From contig NZ_NISY01000001.1 in the NCBI RefSeq assembly GCF_007595705.1, positions 1,178,001-1,242,000 on the forward strand: a DNA stretch of 64,000 nt, in the 5' to 3' direction. Below are positions 1 to 8,636 of this stretch, one piece after another. Made by a program: the position numbers and the translations under genes. The stretch comes from Streptomyces sp. SAJ15 (GTDB lineage: Bacteria; Actinomycetota; Actinomycetes; Streptomycetales; Streptomycetaceae). Numbering within the stretch: position 1 is the first letter of the stretch; the number at the start of each line of letters is the position of its first letter. The notes below the pieces were generated by a model. It ran no database searches and had not been told where the DNA came from. It saw nothing but the letters and a program-made list of their open reading frames with translations.

Positions 1-153
1 ATCTCCGAGCCGGGCCCGGTCACACCGCTCACCTACGCCGTCACCATCGGCGCCGTGCTCATCCTGGGAGGTGCGGCGTACGGCCCGATCGCCAAGATCG
101 CGGCGCGGCGCCGGGACAAGGGCGAACGGAAGGCGGCGACGGTCGGTGGCTGA
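1..153 (+). CDS. C-terminal end of a membrane protein, probable type I signal peptidase
   Basis: Only the last 50 codons are in the window, ending in TGA at 151-153. They hold one hydrophobic stretch (TYAVTIGAVLILGGAAYG) followed by a short basic tail rich in Arg and Lys, the shape of a C-terminal membrane anchor with its tail inside the cell. In Streptomyces a cluster of signal peptidase I genes precedes the same Nudix/DUF2469/yraN run, and those enzymes carry such a C-terminal anchor. The identification as a signal peptidase is therefore inferred from neighbourhood and topology; no catalytic Ser or Lys motif lies in the visible part. Confidence 0.5.
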   Translation: MSEPGPVTPLTYAVTIGAVLILGGAAYGPIAKIAARRRDKGERKAATVGG

Positions 154-157
154 GACG

Positions 158-721
158 ATGCCGGGCGCGAACGCGGACGCGGGCGCGGACACGAACCCGG
201 ACATGGGCACGGGGACCGCGGCGGCGGCCGGGGGCGGGCAGGAGCTGCGCAGGGTCGCCCGGGTCGTGCTGTTGGACCGGCAGGACCGGATCCTGCTGCT
301 GCACGGCTTCGAGCCGGACGACCCCTCGTCGACCTGGTGGTTCACGCCGGGCGGCGGGCTGGAGGGCGACGAGAGCCGGGAGCAGGCGGCACGCCGGGAG
401 CTGGCCGAGGAGACGGGCATCACCGAGGTGGAGCTGGGGCCCGTGCTCTGGCGGCGGGTGTGCTCCTTCCCCTTCGACGGCCGGCGCTGGGATCAGGACG
501 AGTGGTACTACCTGGGGCGCACCGAGCGGACCGCCACCGAGACGGGCGGCCATACGGACCTGGAGCGGCGCAGCGTCACCGGGCTCCGGTGGTGGACGTA
601 CGAGGAACTGGCCGCCACCCGTGAGACCGTGTACCCGACCAGGCTCGCCGGACTCCTGCGTACGCTGCTGGACGAGGGACCCCCGGCCTCACCGGTGATC
701 CTGGAGACTGAGTGTGTCTGA
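158..721 (+). CDS. Nudix hydrolase
   Basis: Encodes 187 aa. A full Nudix box is visible in the middle (GGGLEGDES... then REL.EETG), matching the G-x5-E-x7-REUxEExGU pattern that binds Mg2+ for cleavage of a nucleoside diphosphate linked to another group. The domain is preceded by about 30 residues of Ala/Gly/Asp-rich sequence that is probably disordered. I chose the ATG at 158, just after the stop of the preceding gene; a longer reading frame begins at 71 but would overlap that gene. The frame ends 39 nt before the DUF2469 gene, so the two are probably cotranscribed. The substrate cannot be told from the sequence. Confidence 0.85.
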   Translation: MPGANADAGADTNPDMGTGTAAAAGGGQELRRVARVVLLDRQDRILLLHGFEPDDPSSTWWFTPGGGLEGDESREQAARRELAEETGITEVELGPVLWRRVCSFPFDGRRWDQDEWYYLGRTERTATETGGHTDLERRSVTGLRWWTYEELAATRETVYPTRLAGLLRTLLDEGPPASPVILETECV

Positions 722-760
722 CGCACAATGGGGGGACGCACGGCTGAAGGGGAACATGCC

Positions 761-1069
761 ATGAGCGCCGAGGACCTCGAAAAGTACGAGACCGAGATGG
801 AGCTGAAGCTCTACCGGGAGTACCGCGACGTCGTCGGACTGTTCAAATACGTGATCGAGACCGAGCGGCGGTTCTACCTCACCAACGACTACGAGATGCA
901 GGTGCACTCGGTCCAGGGCGAGGTGTTCTTCGAGGTGTCGATGGCCGACGCCTGGGTCTGGGACATGTATCGGCCGGCCCGCTTCGTCAAGCAGGTGCGG
1001 GTGCTCACCTTCAAGGACGTGAACATCGAGGAGCTGAACAAGAGCGACCTCGACCTTCCGGGCGGCTGA
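761..1069 (+). CDS. DUF2469 family conserved protein
   Basis: A 102-residue acidic protein (MSAEDLEKYE..., ending ELNKSDLDLPGG) that matches the very conserved actinobacterial DUF2469 family in length and sequence. It is rich in aromatic residues (WVWDMYRPARF) and lacks signal or membrane segments, so it should be cytosolic. A GAAGGGGA ribosome site precedes the ATG at 761, which decides this start over the in-frame ATG at 728. Its role is not known to me; the constant position next to yraN, comM and dprA in Streptomyces is a feature of the family. Confidence 0.9.
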   Translation: MSAEDLEKYETEMELKLYREYRDVVGLFKYVIETERRFYLTNDYEMQVHSVQGEVFFEVSMADAWVWDMYRPARFVKQVRVLTFKDVNIEELNKSDLDLPGG

Positions 1070-1251
1070 TCCCGCGGTCCGAGGGCGCTCGGCCGAGCCC
1101 GCGTCCGGGGCCGCGCCGCGGACCTCCGGGGCCGCGGCGCCGAGTATGACCACCCGTTCGAGTGATCGGGTTTTCCACATCCGCCCGGTTGTCCACCAAG
1201 ATCCAACAAGGTGGGGCGGAGGCGTCACAGTCGGTGCCGGAGGTGGTGCCG

Positions 1252-1836
1252 ATGTCGCGGACGCGGCGGTGCGCGGGAGCGGAGACGCCCGCGGGCCCGG
1301 GGAGGATGACCCAGGGCTCGGGTTCGACGGTGGCCCCGGGGGAGACGGCCCAGGGCTCGGGGTCGACCGTGGGCCTGAGGAAGACGACCCAGCGCTCGGG
1401 GACGACGCTCGGCCCGGGGACGGCACGGGGCCCGGGGACGGCGGGGTCGACAGGCACGGCGAGGCCGCCCGGCCGGGACGCGGCCCGTCGAGCGCTCGGG
1501 CGGTACGGGGAGGAGCTGGCCGCCCGACGGCTGACCGAGGCCGGGATGACGGTGCTGGCGCGCAACTGGCGGTGCCGGGAGGGCGAGCTGGACATCGTCG
1601 CCCGCGAGGGCGACACCCTCGTCGTCTGTGAGGTCAAGACCCGCAGGTCGCACGGGTACGAGCACCCGATGGAGGCCCTCACCCACGGCAAGACGGAGCG
1701 GCTGCGACGGCTGGCCGAGTGCTGGCTGGAGCGTTGTGGCGGCGCGCCGCCGGACGGGGTGCGGATCGACCTGGTGGGCGTGGTGCTGCCGGACCGGGGC
1801 GGGCCCGTCGTCGAGCACGTCAGGGGGGTCGCCTGA
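1252..1836 (+). CDS. YraN/UPF0102 family nuclease-like protein
   Basis: The C-terminal ~120 residues are a clear UPF0102 domain: [12 protein letters not shown], then [16 protein letters not shown] and VVCEVKTRR, the E...D...ExK layout of restriction-endonuclease-like folds. Neighbouring comM and dprA are associated with DNA uptake or recombination. The ATG at 1252 follows GGAGG with 8-nt spacing and gives 194 aa, against about 120 aa for typical family members. The extra N terminus carries three 13-residue tandem repeats. A start inside the gene closer to the domain cannot be excluded. The stop codon overlaps the comM start (TGATG). Confidence 0.85.
   Translation: MSRTRRCAGAETPAGPGRMTQGSGSTVAPGETAQGSGSTVGLRKTTQRSGTTLGPGTARGPGTAGSTGTARPPGRDAARRALGRYGEELAARRLTEAGMTVLARNWRCREGELDIVAREGDTLVVCEVKTRRSHGYEHPMEALTHGKTERLRRLAECWLERCGGAPPDGVRIDLVGVVLPDRGGPVVEHVRGVA
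1306..1422 (+). repeat. three 39-nt tandem repeats inside the yraN N-terminal extension
   Basis: Units at 1306-1344, 1345-1383 and 1384-1422 are each exactly 39 nt and encode [26 protein letters not shown] and [13 protein letters not shown]. They keep frame and have diverged mainly at the 3' end of each unit. The result is a Ser/Thr/Gly-rich flexible leader in front of the nuclease-like domain. Confidence 0.85.
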
Positions 1837-3455
1837 TGGGGTTCGCGCGCACCTGCTCGGTGGCGCTGGTGGGCGTCGAGGGCGTGGTGGTGGAGGTCCA
1901 GGCGGACCTGGAGCCCGGGGTGGCCGCCTTCACACTGGTCGGGCTGCCGGACAAGAGCCTGTTCGAGAGCCGCGACCGGGTGCGCGCCGCCGTGGTCAAC
2001 TCCGGCGCCGAGTGGCCGCAGAAGAAGCTCACCGTGGGGCTCAGCCCGGCCTCCGTGCCCAAGGCGGGCAGCGGCTTCGACCTGGCGGTGGCCTGCGCGG
2101 TGCTGGGCGCGGCGGAGCGCATCGACCCGCGCGAGATCGCCGATCTGGTGCTCATCGGCGAGCTGGGCCTCGACGGCAGGGTGCGGCCGGTGCGCGGGGT
2201 GCTGCCCGCGGTGCTGGCGGCGGCCGACTCGGGGTACCGCCAGGTCGTCGTCCCCGAGCAGACGGCCGCCGAGGCCGCTCTGGTCCCCGGCGTCTCGGTG
2301 CTGGGTGTACGGAGCCTGCGGCAGCTCATCGCGGTGCTGACCGACGAGCCGGTGCCGGAGGAACCGGAGCCGGCCGACAGCGGACGGCCGGACGCGATGC
2401 TGGCCGGTCTCACCGTTCCCGGGGCCGGCACCGGCACCGGCGTACTGTCCCGGGTCGCCGGCGACCCCCGCCAGCCGGACCTGACCGATGTGGCCGGGCA
2501 GCACGCGGCCCGCAGGGCCCTGGAGGTCGCCGCCGCCGGGGCGCACCACCTGTACTTCCTGGGCCCGCCCGGTGCCGGGAAGACCATGCTCGCCGAGCGG
2601 CTCCCCGGACTGCTGCCCCCGCTCGCCGCGCAGGACGCCCTGGAGGTCACCGCCGTGCACTCGGTGGCCGGGGTGCTGCCGCCCGGCAAGCCCCTGGTCG
2701 ACACCCCGCCGTACTGCGCCCCGCACCACTCGGCCACGATGGCCGCGCTCGTCGGCGGCGGGAACGGGATGCCGCGGCCGGGCGCGGTCTCCCTGGCCCA
2801 CCGCGGAGTGCTGTTCCTGGACGAGGCGCCCGAGTTCAGCGGCCGGGCGCTGGACGCGCTGCGGCAACCGCTGGAGTCCGGGCATGTGGTGATCGCCCGG
2901 TCGGCGGGCATGATGCGGATGCCCGCCCGGTTCCTGCTGCTGCTCGCCGCGAATCCCTGCCCCTGCGGGCGCTACTCACTGGTCGGCGAGGGCTGCGACT
3001 GCACGCCCATGGCCATCCGCCGCTACCAGGGTCGGCTCTCCGGCCCGCTGCTGGACCGGATCGATCTGCGGGTCCATGTGGCGCCGGTGAGCCGCGCCGA
3101 GCTGGCCGGCCCACCCGGCGACAGCGAGCCGACCGCCCGGGTCGCCGCCCGGGTGCGCGAGGCCCGGGAGCGTTCCCTCGCCCGCTACGCCGGCACTCCC
3201 TGGAGCACCAATAGCGAGGTCCCGGGACACGAGCTGCGGACGCGCTGGCCGGTCGAGCCGGACGCCCTGCGGGAGGCCGAGGTCGATCTGGAGCGCGGAT
3301 TGCTCACCGCGCGCGGCCTGGACCGGGTGCTCCGCGTCGCCTGGACGATCGCCGACCTCGCCGGCCACGACCGCCCCACCCACGACGACGTGGTCCGGGC
3401 TCTGGAGCTGCGCACCGGCGTCACCCGCGGCACGCCTGTCGGGGCGGACTGGTGA
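1836..3455 (+). CDS. comM: ComM/YifB family Mg-chelatase-like AAA+ ATPase
   Basis: A 539-residue protein with the family's domain order: an N-terminal Lon-protease-like ChlI domain ([16 protein letters not shown]...), a AAA+ ATPase with Walker A GPPGAGKTM, Walker B LFLDEAPEF, and a Cys-bearing loop (NPCPCGRYSLVGEGCDC), then the C-terminal Mg-chelatase domain. In other bacteria ComM is a hexameric helicase that promotes branch migration of incoming single-stranded DNA. Its ATG overlaps the yraN stop, and dprA follows after 66 nt, so yraN-comM-dprA look like one transcription unit. No damage seen. Confidence 0.93.
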   Translation: MGFARTCSVALVGVEGVVVEVQADLEPGVAAFTLVGLPDKSLFESRDRVRAAVVNSGAEWPQKKLTVGLSPASVPKAGSGFDLAVACAVLGAAERIDPREIADLVLIGELGLDGRVRPVRGVLPAVLAAADSGYRQVVVPEQTAAEAALVPGVSVLGVRSLRQLIAVLTDEPVPEEPEPADSGRPDAMLAGLTVPGAGTGTGVLSRVAGDPRQPDLTDVAGQHAARRALEVAAAGAHHLYFLGPPGAGKTMLAERLPGLLPPLAAQDALEVTAVHSVAGVLPPGKPLVDTPPYCAPHHSATMAALVGGGNGMPRPGAVSLAHRGVLFLDEAPEFSGRALDALRQPLESGHVVIARSAGMMRMPARFLLLLAANPCPCGRYSLVGEGCDCTPMAIRRYQGRLSGPLLDRIDLRVHVAPVSRAELAGPPGDSEPTARVAARVREARERSLARYAGTPWSTNSEVPGHELRTRWPVEPDALREAEVDLERGLLTARGLDRVLRVAWTIADLAGHDRPTHDDVVRALELRTGVTRGTPVGADW

Positions 3456-3521
3456 CCCGGCACACGAGGGAGGTGCGCCGGACTCGGCCGGGCCCACCGC
3501 GCGGGGCGCCCACCGGAGCCG

Positions 3522-4733
3522 ATGTCCGAGGTGTCCGAGGTGTCTGAGGAGGCGGAGGTGCCGGACGAGGTCGGGGTGGCCGAGGTCGCCGATCAGGAGC
3601 GGATGGCGAGGGCGGCGCTCACCCGCCTGGTCGAGCCCGGGGACGCCACGGTGGGGCGGTGGCTGCGGGAGCTCGGGCCCGTGGAGCTGTGGCGCGCGCT
3701 CATCGGCGAGGCGGCGCCCCCGCTCGGGGCGGGCCCGCAGCGGCTGGCCGGCTGCGCGCTCCGCGCCGCGGACCTCGACCCGGCGGCCGACCTCGCCGCC
3801 ATCGCCCGGCTGGGCGGCGCCTTCGTCTGCCCCGGCGACCTGGACTGGCCTCGACAGTTGGACGACCTCGGGGACGCCCGACCGGTCGGACTGTGGGTCC
3901 GCGGCAGGGCGTCGCTGCGGCTGTGGGCGCTGCGGTCGGTCGCCGTGGTCGGCGCCCGGGCCTGCACCGACTACGGCGCGCGGGTCGCGACCACCCTCGG
4001 CGCGGGGCTCGCCGAGCGCGGCTTCGTGGTCACCTCCGGCGCGGCGCACGGCGTGGACGGGGCGGCTCATCGGGGGGCGCTGGCCGCCGGCGGGACGACC
4101 GTCGCCGTACTCGCCTCCGGGGTGGACGTGCCCTACCCGCGCGGGCACGCCGAGTTGATCGCCCGCATCGCGGAACAGGGTCTGATCCTCGCCGAGTTGC
4201 CGCCGGGTGCCCACCCCACCCGCGGTCGGTTCGTGCTCCGCAACCGGGTCATCGCGGCCCTCACCCGTGGCACGGTCGTGGTCGAGGCCTGCTACCGCAG
4301 CGGTTCCCTCGTGACCGCGCGCCGCGCCCGGGACCTGGGCCGCGTCGTCATGGGGGTGCCGGGCCCGGTCACCAGCGCTCTCTCCGCGGGGGTGCACGAA
4401 CTCCTGCGCGGGGAGGCCGTTCTGGTGACCGACGTGGCGGACGTGACCGAGCTGGTCGGGCAGGTGGGGGAGGAGCCGCCCCCCGAGCGGCGCGGACCCG
4501 TGGTGGCACGCGACGCGCTCGATCCCGTGACGGCGCGCGTCCTGGAAGCGTTGTCCGCGCGGGGCGGCAACGAGGTGGAAGAGGTGGCCCGGGGCTCCGG
4601 GACCGGTCGCGACGAGGCGCTCCGCCGGCTCCAGGAGCTGCTCGCGCTGGGATTCGTCAACCGACAGGGCGATCGATGGGAGTTGAACCACGCCGGCGGT
4701 CGGCGGGGCGGCCCACGGCGAGGCGGTCCCTGA
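3522..4733 (+). CDS. dprA: DprA/Smf DNA-processing protein
   Basis: Encodes 403 aa. The Rossmann-like DprA core is clear: VAVVGARACTDYG, then VTSGAAHGVDGAAH, GVDVPYPRGH, ELPPG..P..GRFVLRNRVIA and VVEACYRSGSLVTA. A winged-helix-like C terminus follows (DPVTARVLEALSARGG). DprA loads RecA on single-stranded DNA in natural transformation. The first ~25 residues after the ATG at 3522 are a low-complexity acidic run (SEVSEVSEEAEV), so translation may begin later, for example at 3603. It closes the yraN-comM-dprA group. Confidence 0.92.
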   Translation: MSEVSEVSEEAEVPDEVGVAEVADQERMARAALTRLVEPGDATVGRWLRELGPVELWRALIGEAAPPLGAGPQRLAGCALRAADLDPAADLAAIARLGGAFVCPGDLDWPRQLDDLGDARPVGLWVRGRASLRLWALRSVAVVGARACTDYGARVATTLGAGLAERGFVVTSGAAHGVDGAAHRGALAAGGTTVAVLASGVDVPYPRGHAELIARIAEQGLILAELPPGAHPTRGRFVLRNRVIAALTRGTVVVEACYRSGSLVTARRARDLGRVVMGVPGPVTSALSAGVHELLRGEAVLVTDVADVTELVGQVGEEPPPERRGPVVARDALDPVTARVLEALSARGGNEVEEVARGSGTGRDEALRRLQELLALGFVNRQGDRWELNHAGGRRGGPRRGGP

Positions 4734-4804
4734 ATTTGGGGCAATCGGGTGAAAGGGTTGGGGCGATGACCGTATCCCCACACCACGCAATCGAGTCTCA
4801 TCGC

Positions 4805-4833
4805 TTAACGCGACGCCTCCGTCACGCTACGCT
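4805..4833 (+). promoter_or_regulatory. possible promoter of whiG
   Basis: TTAACG at 4805-4810 and TACGCT at 4828-4833 are separated by 17 nt and resemble a vegetative-type -35/-10 pair (TTGACN, TANNNT). They lie 74 nt upstream of the whiG ATG in a 174-nt gap after dprA. This is a pattern match only. Confidence 0.35.
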
Positions 4834-4907
4834 CACAAGGCTTCTGGCGGGAACGCAGCACTCCAACCCCCACACCTTCATCTCCGCAGAACGGCACAAG
4901 GCGACGA

Positions 4908-5744
4908 ATGCCCCAGCACATCTCCGGGTCTGACCGCACGGCAGCGCCGTCCGCTGCCCGCGGTGTCGTGCGCCCCGCCGCGCCCTCATCGCTGGACGAG
5001 CTGTGGCGGACGTACAAGGCCACCGGTGACGAGCGACTGCGGGAACAGCTGATCCTGCACTACTCGCCGCTGGTGAAGTACGTGGCGGGTCGGGTCAGCG
5101 TGGGGCTTCCGTCCAATGTCGAGCAGGCGGACTTCGTCTCCTCGGGCGTGTTCGGACTCATCGACGCCATCGAGAAGTTCGACCCCGGACGGGCCATCAA
5201 GTTCGAGACGTACGCCATCACCCGGATCCGCGGCGCCATGATCGACGAACTGCGCGCCCTGGACTGGATCCCGCGCTCGGTCCGCCAGAAGGCGCGCGAG
5301 GTCGAACGCGCCTACGCCACGCTCGAGGCGGCGCTGCGCCGCACCCCCACCGAAGCCGAGGTCGCCGCCGAGATGCAGATCTCGCTGGACGAACTGCACG
5401 GTCTCTTCAGCCAGTTGTCGCTCGCCAACGTGGTGGCGCTGGAGGAGATGCTGCACGTCGGCGGCGAGGGCGGCGACGGACTGAGCCTCATGGACACCCT
5501 GGAGGACACCGCCGCCGACAACCCGGTCGAGGTGGCCGAGGACCGCGAGCTGCGCCGGCTGCTGGCCCGCGCCATCAACACGCTCCCGGAACGGGAGAAG
5601 ACGGTGGTCACCCTGTACTACTACGAGGGGCTCACCCTGGCCGAGATCGGGCAGGTCCTGGGCGTGACCGAGAGCCGGGTCAGCCAGATCCACACCAAGT
5701 CCGTGCTCCAGTTGCGGGCCAAACTGCAGGACCTCGGACGCTGA
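4908..5744 (+). CDS. whiG: RNA polymerase sigma factor WhiG (FliA/sigma-28 family)
   Basis: A 278-residue sigma factor of the FliA type. Region 2 is visible as [17 protein letters not shown]...[19 protein letters not shown] and [18 protein letters not shown]; region 3 as [15 protein letters not shown]; region 4 as [35 protein letters not shown], read in parts. In Streptomyces WhiG starts the sporulation programme in aerial hyphae (whiH, whiI targets) and is held by the anti-sigma RsiG with c-di-GMP. Position after dprA is the family's usual place. The N-terminal ~28 residues are a short Ala/Pro-rich leader. No TTA codon. Confidence 0.95.
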   Translation: MPQHISGSDRTAAPSAARGVVRPAAPSSLDELWRTYKATGDERLREQLILHYSPLVKYVAGRVSVGLPSNVEQADFVSSGVFGLIDAIEKFDPGRAIKFETYAITRIRGAMIDELRALDWIPRSVRQKAREVERAYATLEAALRRTPTEAEVAAEMQISLDELHGLFSQLSLANVVALEEMLHVGGEGGDGLSLMDTLEDTAADNPVEVAEDRELRRLLARAINTLPEREKTVVTLYYYEGLTLAEIGQVLGVTESRVSQIHTKSVLQLRAKLQDLGR

Positions 5745-5794
5745 ATCGTCCCTCCAACATCGCCCCTCGGCCGGGTGCTCCGTAAAGTGGTCAT

Positions 5795-6376
5795 GTGCCA
5801 AGGATTCGAGCGGCCTCAGTGGCTGAGCACCGGACGATGCAGCGCGGCGCCCTGCTGGACGCCGCCCGCTCCCTGCTGTCCGAGGGTGGAACGGAGGCGT
5901 TGACCTTCCCCGCCCTCGCCGAGCGCACGGGCCTCGCGCGGTCCTCGGTCTATGAGTACTTCCGCTCCCGAGCGGCCGTCGTCGAAGAGCTGTGCGCCGT
6001 CGACTTCCCCGTCTGGGCCGCCGAGGTCGAAGCCGCCATGGAGCGCGCCGACACGCCCGAGGACAAGATCGAGGCGTATGTGCGCCAGCAGCTGACGCTC
6101 GTCGGCGACCGGCGCCACCGGGCCGTGGTCGCGATCTCCGCGCTGGAGCTGGACGCCGGCGCCCGGGAGAAGATCCGCGCGGCCCACGGCGGGCTGGTCG
6201 CCATGGTCGTGGACGCCCTCGGCACCCTCGGCCACCAGGAGCCCCGGCTGGCCGCCATGCTGCTCCAGGGCGTGGTCGACGCCGCCGTCCGCCGTATCGA
6301 GCTCGGCGCCGCCGAAGACCCGGACACCATCACCGAGGCCGCCGTCGCCATGGCCCTCCGCGGCGTGCGGGGCTGA
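5795..6376 (+). CDS. TetR/AcrR family transcriptional regulator
   Basis: A 193-residue protein with an N-terminal TetR helix-turn-helix (LLDAARSLLSEGG..ALTFPALAERTGLARSSVYEYFRSRAAV, residues ~20-60) and a C-terminal helical ligand-binding domain. The start is GTG at 5795. It lies 50 nt downstream of whiG in the same direction. The ligand is unknown. The next gene on the right points the other way, so it does not name an obvious target. Confidence 0.88.
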   Translation: MPRIRAASVAEHRTMQRGALLDAARSLLSEGGTEALTFPALAERTGLARSSVYEYFRSRAAVVEELCAVDFPVWAAEVEAAMERADTPEDKIEAYVRQQLTLVGDRRHRAVVAISALELDAGAREKIRAAHGGLVAMVVDALGTLGHQEPRLAAMLLQGVVDAAVRRIELGAAEDPDTITEAAVAMALRGVRG

Positions 6377-6474
6377 CCCGCTCCCTCGCCGGGTCCGCCT
6401 CCAACGGGCGCTGTCCCGACCCATAGCCCTGGGCCTGCTCACCGACGACCTGACGGGGCCCGCGGTGTTGGAGT

Positions 6475-6688
6475 GGCCGTTGGTCGTTCCGGCCTCTCGC
6501 TGCGCTCGCCCCTTGCGGTGTCTCCGCCGTGCGCGCGGCCTGGTCGCTTCGTCTGGCGGGTGGCGCCTTGCCGTGGTGGCGGGTGTCAGCGTCTTCGAGC
6601 GGGCGTTGCCCGTTCCGGCCCGCCGTCGTGCCTGCCCCTCGTGCCTGTCTGCGCCGTGCGCGCGTGGCCGCGCCGCTTGTCTCGCGGC
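6475..6688. repeat. two diverged ~86-nt direct repeats in a gene-free stretch
   Basis: The 364 nt between the TetR gene and the M23-like gene (6377-6740) show no credible gene. Two copies of a ~86-nt block lie at about 6475-6559 and 6602-6688. Both run through a GTTCCGGCC core, then GCCGTGCGCGCG, and end in a CTTGTCTCGCGG-like or CTTCGTCTGGCGG-like motif. Identity is moderate but the order of shared words is kept. Confidence 0.5.
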
Positions 6689-6740
6689 CGCGCCCGTCGC
6701 CCTGACGGGCGCGTCGGTGGTCTGGCTGGCCGTCGCGCTT

Positions 6741-7814
6741 TCACGCCCGGCGGGCGATGCCGCTTCCAGGTGCGGCTGACCCGGGGGCGGCCCCCCGGCT
6801 CGGTGACCGGGCGGCGCCGCTGGTCGGCCGGCCGCTCGGGCTGGCGCAACGCCGATCGCGTATCCGTATGGGACCTGGACCGGCTTGCCCCCGGTATCCC
6901 CGGCAGCGGCCGGAGGCCGGCTCGACGGGGGCCCGTCGCGGCCTCCGGGCGGTCCGGCGCGTCGGTGGGCGGTGTAGACGGCGCCGGGCCCAGGCCGCGG
7001 CGCCGGCCAGCATCGCCGGCGGGGCCAGGTCCGCGCAGCCTGTCGGCTGGCCGCCTGCGGCGGTCCGGGCCCGGGGCATGGAGGCGCCTCCGGGACGGTC
7101 CGGGTCGAACGTCGTGGCGCCGGCCCACACCGCTCCTGCCGCCGAGCCCCCGCTCGGCACCAGCGGCGCGCCCCGCGGCACGTCGAAGATCGGCAAGAGT
7201 CGGGAGGGGCCGCGCCGGAGAAGCCACGGGGGCAGCAGGGAGAGCGGGTCGAGATAGCGATCGGCACGGCGCAGACCCCAGTGCAGACAGCCGACCGCGC
7301 AGTGGAACGGTCCGGGCTCCAGCACCCCCACCACCTGCCCCGCCTTCACCGCCTCGCCCACCCGCACCCTCGCTCGCACGGGCTCGTAGGTGGTCCGCAG
7401 CGGCGGGGCGCCGGTGCCGTCGAGTTCGATGGAGACCACTCCGCGACCGGCCACCCGGCCGGCGAAGGACACCCGACCGGGGGCGGCCGCCAGCACCGGC
7501 TCGCCCGGAGAGGCCGCCAGGTCCACCCCGCGGTGTCCCGGGCCGTATGGCGAGTCGGGCGGCTCCCAGCCCCGCAGGACCGGCGGACGGCCGCCGACCG
7601 GCCAGGAACGGCCCCCCTCGGCCCCGCCGCCGGCGACCTCGGCGACCTCGGCAGACACGGTGACCCCGAAGCCCGCCGCTGCCCCGACGGGTGTCGCGTA
7701 TGCCGCGGACCGCGGCGCCAGCGCGAGCACCATCACCACCAGCACCATGAGCACGCTCAGGCCCATCAGCGCCGCCCCGACGGCGCGCGCCGCCCCGTGT
7801 GCGAGCAGCGACAT
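6741..7814 (-). CDS. M23/LytM-type peptidase domain protein, membrane-anchored or secreted
   Basis: From the ATG at 7814 the product is 357 aa. It starts with a basic segment and a long hydrophobic helix ([20 protein letters not shown], a signal or anchor), then a LytM fold with GHRGVDLA and GCLHWGLR, followed by [20 protein letters not shown]. In LytM enzymes the second motif is usually HxH; here the first position is Cys (residue 176) and the last His (178) remains, so cell-wall hydrolase activity is doubtful. The last ~100 codons look compositionally unconstrained and may be read-through of a lost stop. The frame stays open upstream to 8342 through a 15-nt repeat array, so a much longer N terminus is possible. 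Confidence 0.7.
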   Translation of the reverse strand: MSLLAHGAARAVGAALMGLSVLMVLVVMVLALAPRSAAYATPVGAAAGFGVTVSAEVAEVAGGGAEGGRSWPVGGRPPVLRGWEPPDSPYGPGHRGVDLAASPGEPVLAAAPGRVSFAGRVAGRGVVSIELDGTGAPPLRTTYEPVRARVRVGEAVKAGQVVGVLEPGPFHCAVGCLHWGLRRADRYLDPLSLLPPWLLRRGPSRLLPIFDVPRGAPLVPSGGSAAGAVWAGATTFDPDRPGGASMPRARTAAGGQPTGCADLAPPAMLAGAAAWARRRLHRPPTRRTARRPRRAPVEPASGRCRGYRGQAGPGPIRIRDRRCASPSGRPTSGAARSPSRGAAPGSAAPGSGIARRA

Positions 7815-8035
7815 CGCACGGCGCGTGCCGATCCCCGCCGCCCCCGCCGCCCCCTGCGCGGCGCGCCGCGCAGCCCACGGTCTGCGGACCCGCGACGCTG
7901 GCCCGGCCCCGGACGCTCCCGTCGCTGCGGGCACGACGCTCCGCGCCGCCCCCACCCCGCGGGGAGCCGCCGTCCGCGGGGTCGGCAGAGAGTCGCCCCG
8001 CACCGGCCGGCACGCCCCGACGCACGTCGGACCCC

Positions 8036-8260
8036 GCCCGCCCGGATCCCGCCCGCCCGGACCCCGGGCGCCTGGGCCCCGACCGCCCACCGGCTGACCG
8101 CCTCGGCTCCGGCGGCCCGGTCTCCGACCGCCCAGGGCGCGACCGCTCGGGGCGCGATCGTCCGGGCCCAGACCGCCCAGAGCGCGATCATCCGGGGCGC
8201 GACCGCCCCGGCTCCGCCCGACCGGTCTCCGGCCGCCCCGGCCCCGACCGGTCGGGGCGT
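8036..8260. repeat. tandem array of fifteen 15-nt units
   Basis: Starting at 8036 the sequence is periodic at exactly 15 nt for 15 units, ending at 8260. A typical unit is GACCGCCCGGGGCGC; many units begin GACCG or GATCG. Because 15 is a multiple of three, every frame reads as a pentapeptide repeat: DRPGR-like on the plus strand, RALGG-like or AVAPW-like on the minus strand. It lies between the M23-like gene and rpsB, inside a frame open on both strands. Whether it is coding is unresolved. Confidence 0.8.
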
Positions 8261-8636
8261 GGCCTCGGTGCCCGTGGTGGGTGTGGAGCGCGTCGCTCGA
8301 GCGGGTCCGCCGTGGTGTCCGTGCGCGCGTGGTCTGGGTCATGTCCGCAGGGTGGCCCAGCGGGGGCGGGGTGTGGGGAGGTCGGGTGAGATCTGGGGAC
8401 TACTCGCTGGTTGTGGACATCGCCGTCACCCAGCACAGCGACGGTCCCGTACACTTCTTATGGCGATCCGGGTCACCGGGTCGACTTCGCACGCCCCGCT
8501 ACCGGCGCAGAACCGGTGGTCGCGTTCCTCGGTCCTCGGCAGGCTCCGCTCGGAGCTCCGCGGCATGGCGCGTCGGGGCGTCAGGCGTGACGGCCGCCCG
8601 GCCGTCGCGGAACCGAGTACCTCAAGGAGTACGGCC
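8261..8636 (+). other. upstream and leader region of rpsB
   Basis: This ~375-nt stretch between the repeat array and rpsB holds no gene I would defend. Near 8468-8485 there is a short direct duplication (ATCCGGGTCACCGGGTCGAC contains GGGTC twice). A good ribosome site CAAGGAG (about 8623-8629) precedes the rpsB ATG. A promoter is expected here because the gene to the left is oppositely oriented, but I could not settle on one -35/-10 pair. Confidence 0.35.

Noticed and set aside
2976..4790. 604-residue minus-strand frame opposite comM and dprA
   Set aside because: Opposes two clear genes and has no domain.
8036..8260. CRISPR array
   Set aside because: Units are contiguous 15-mers with no spacers, and no cas gene is near.
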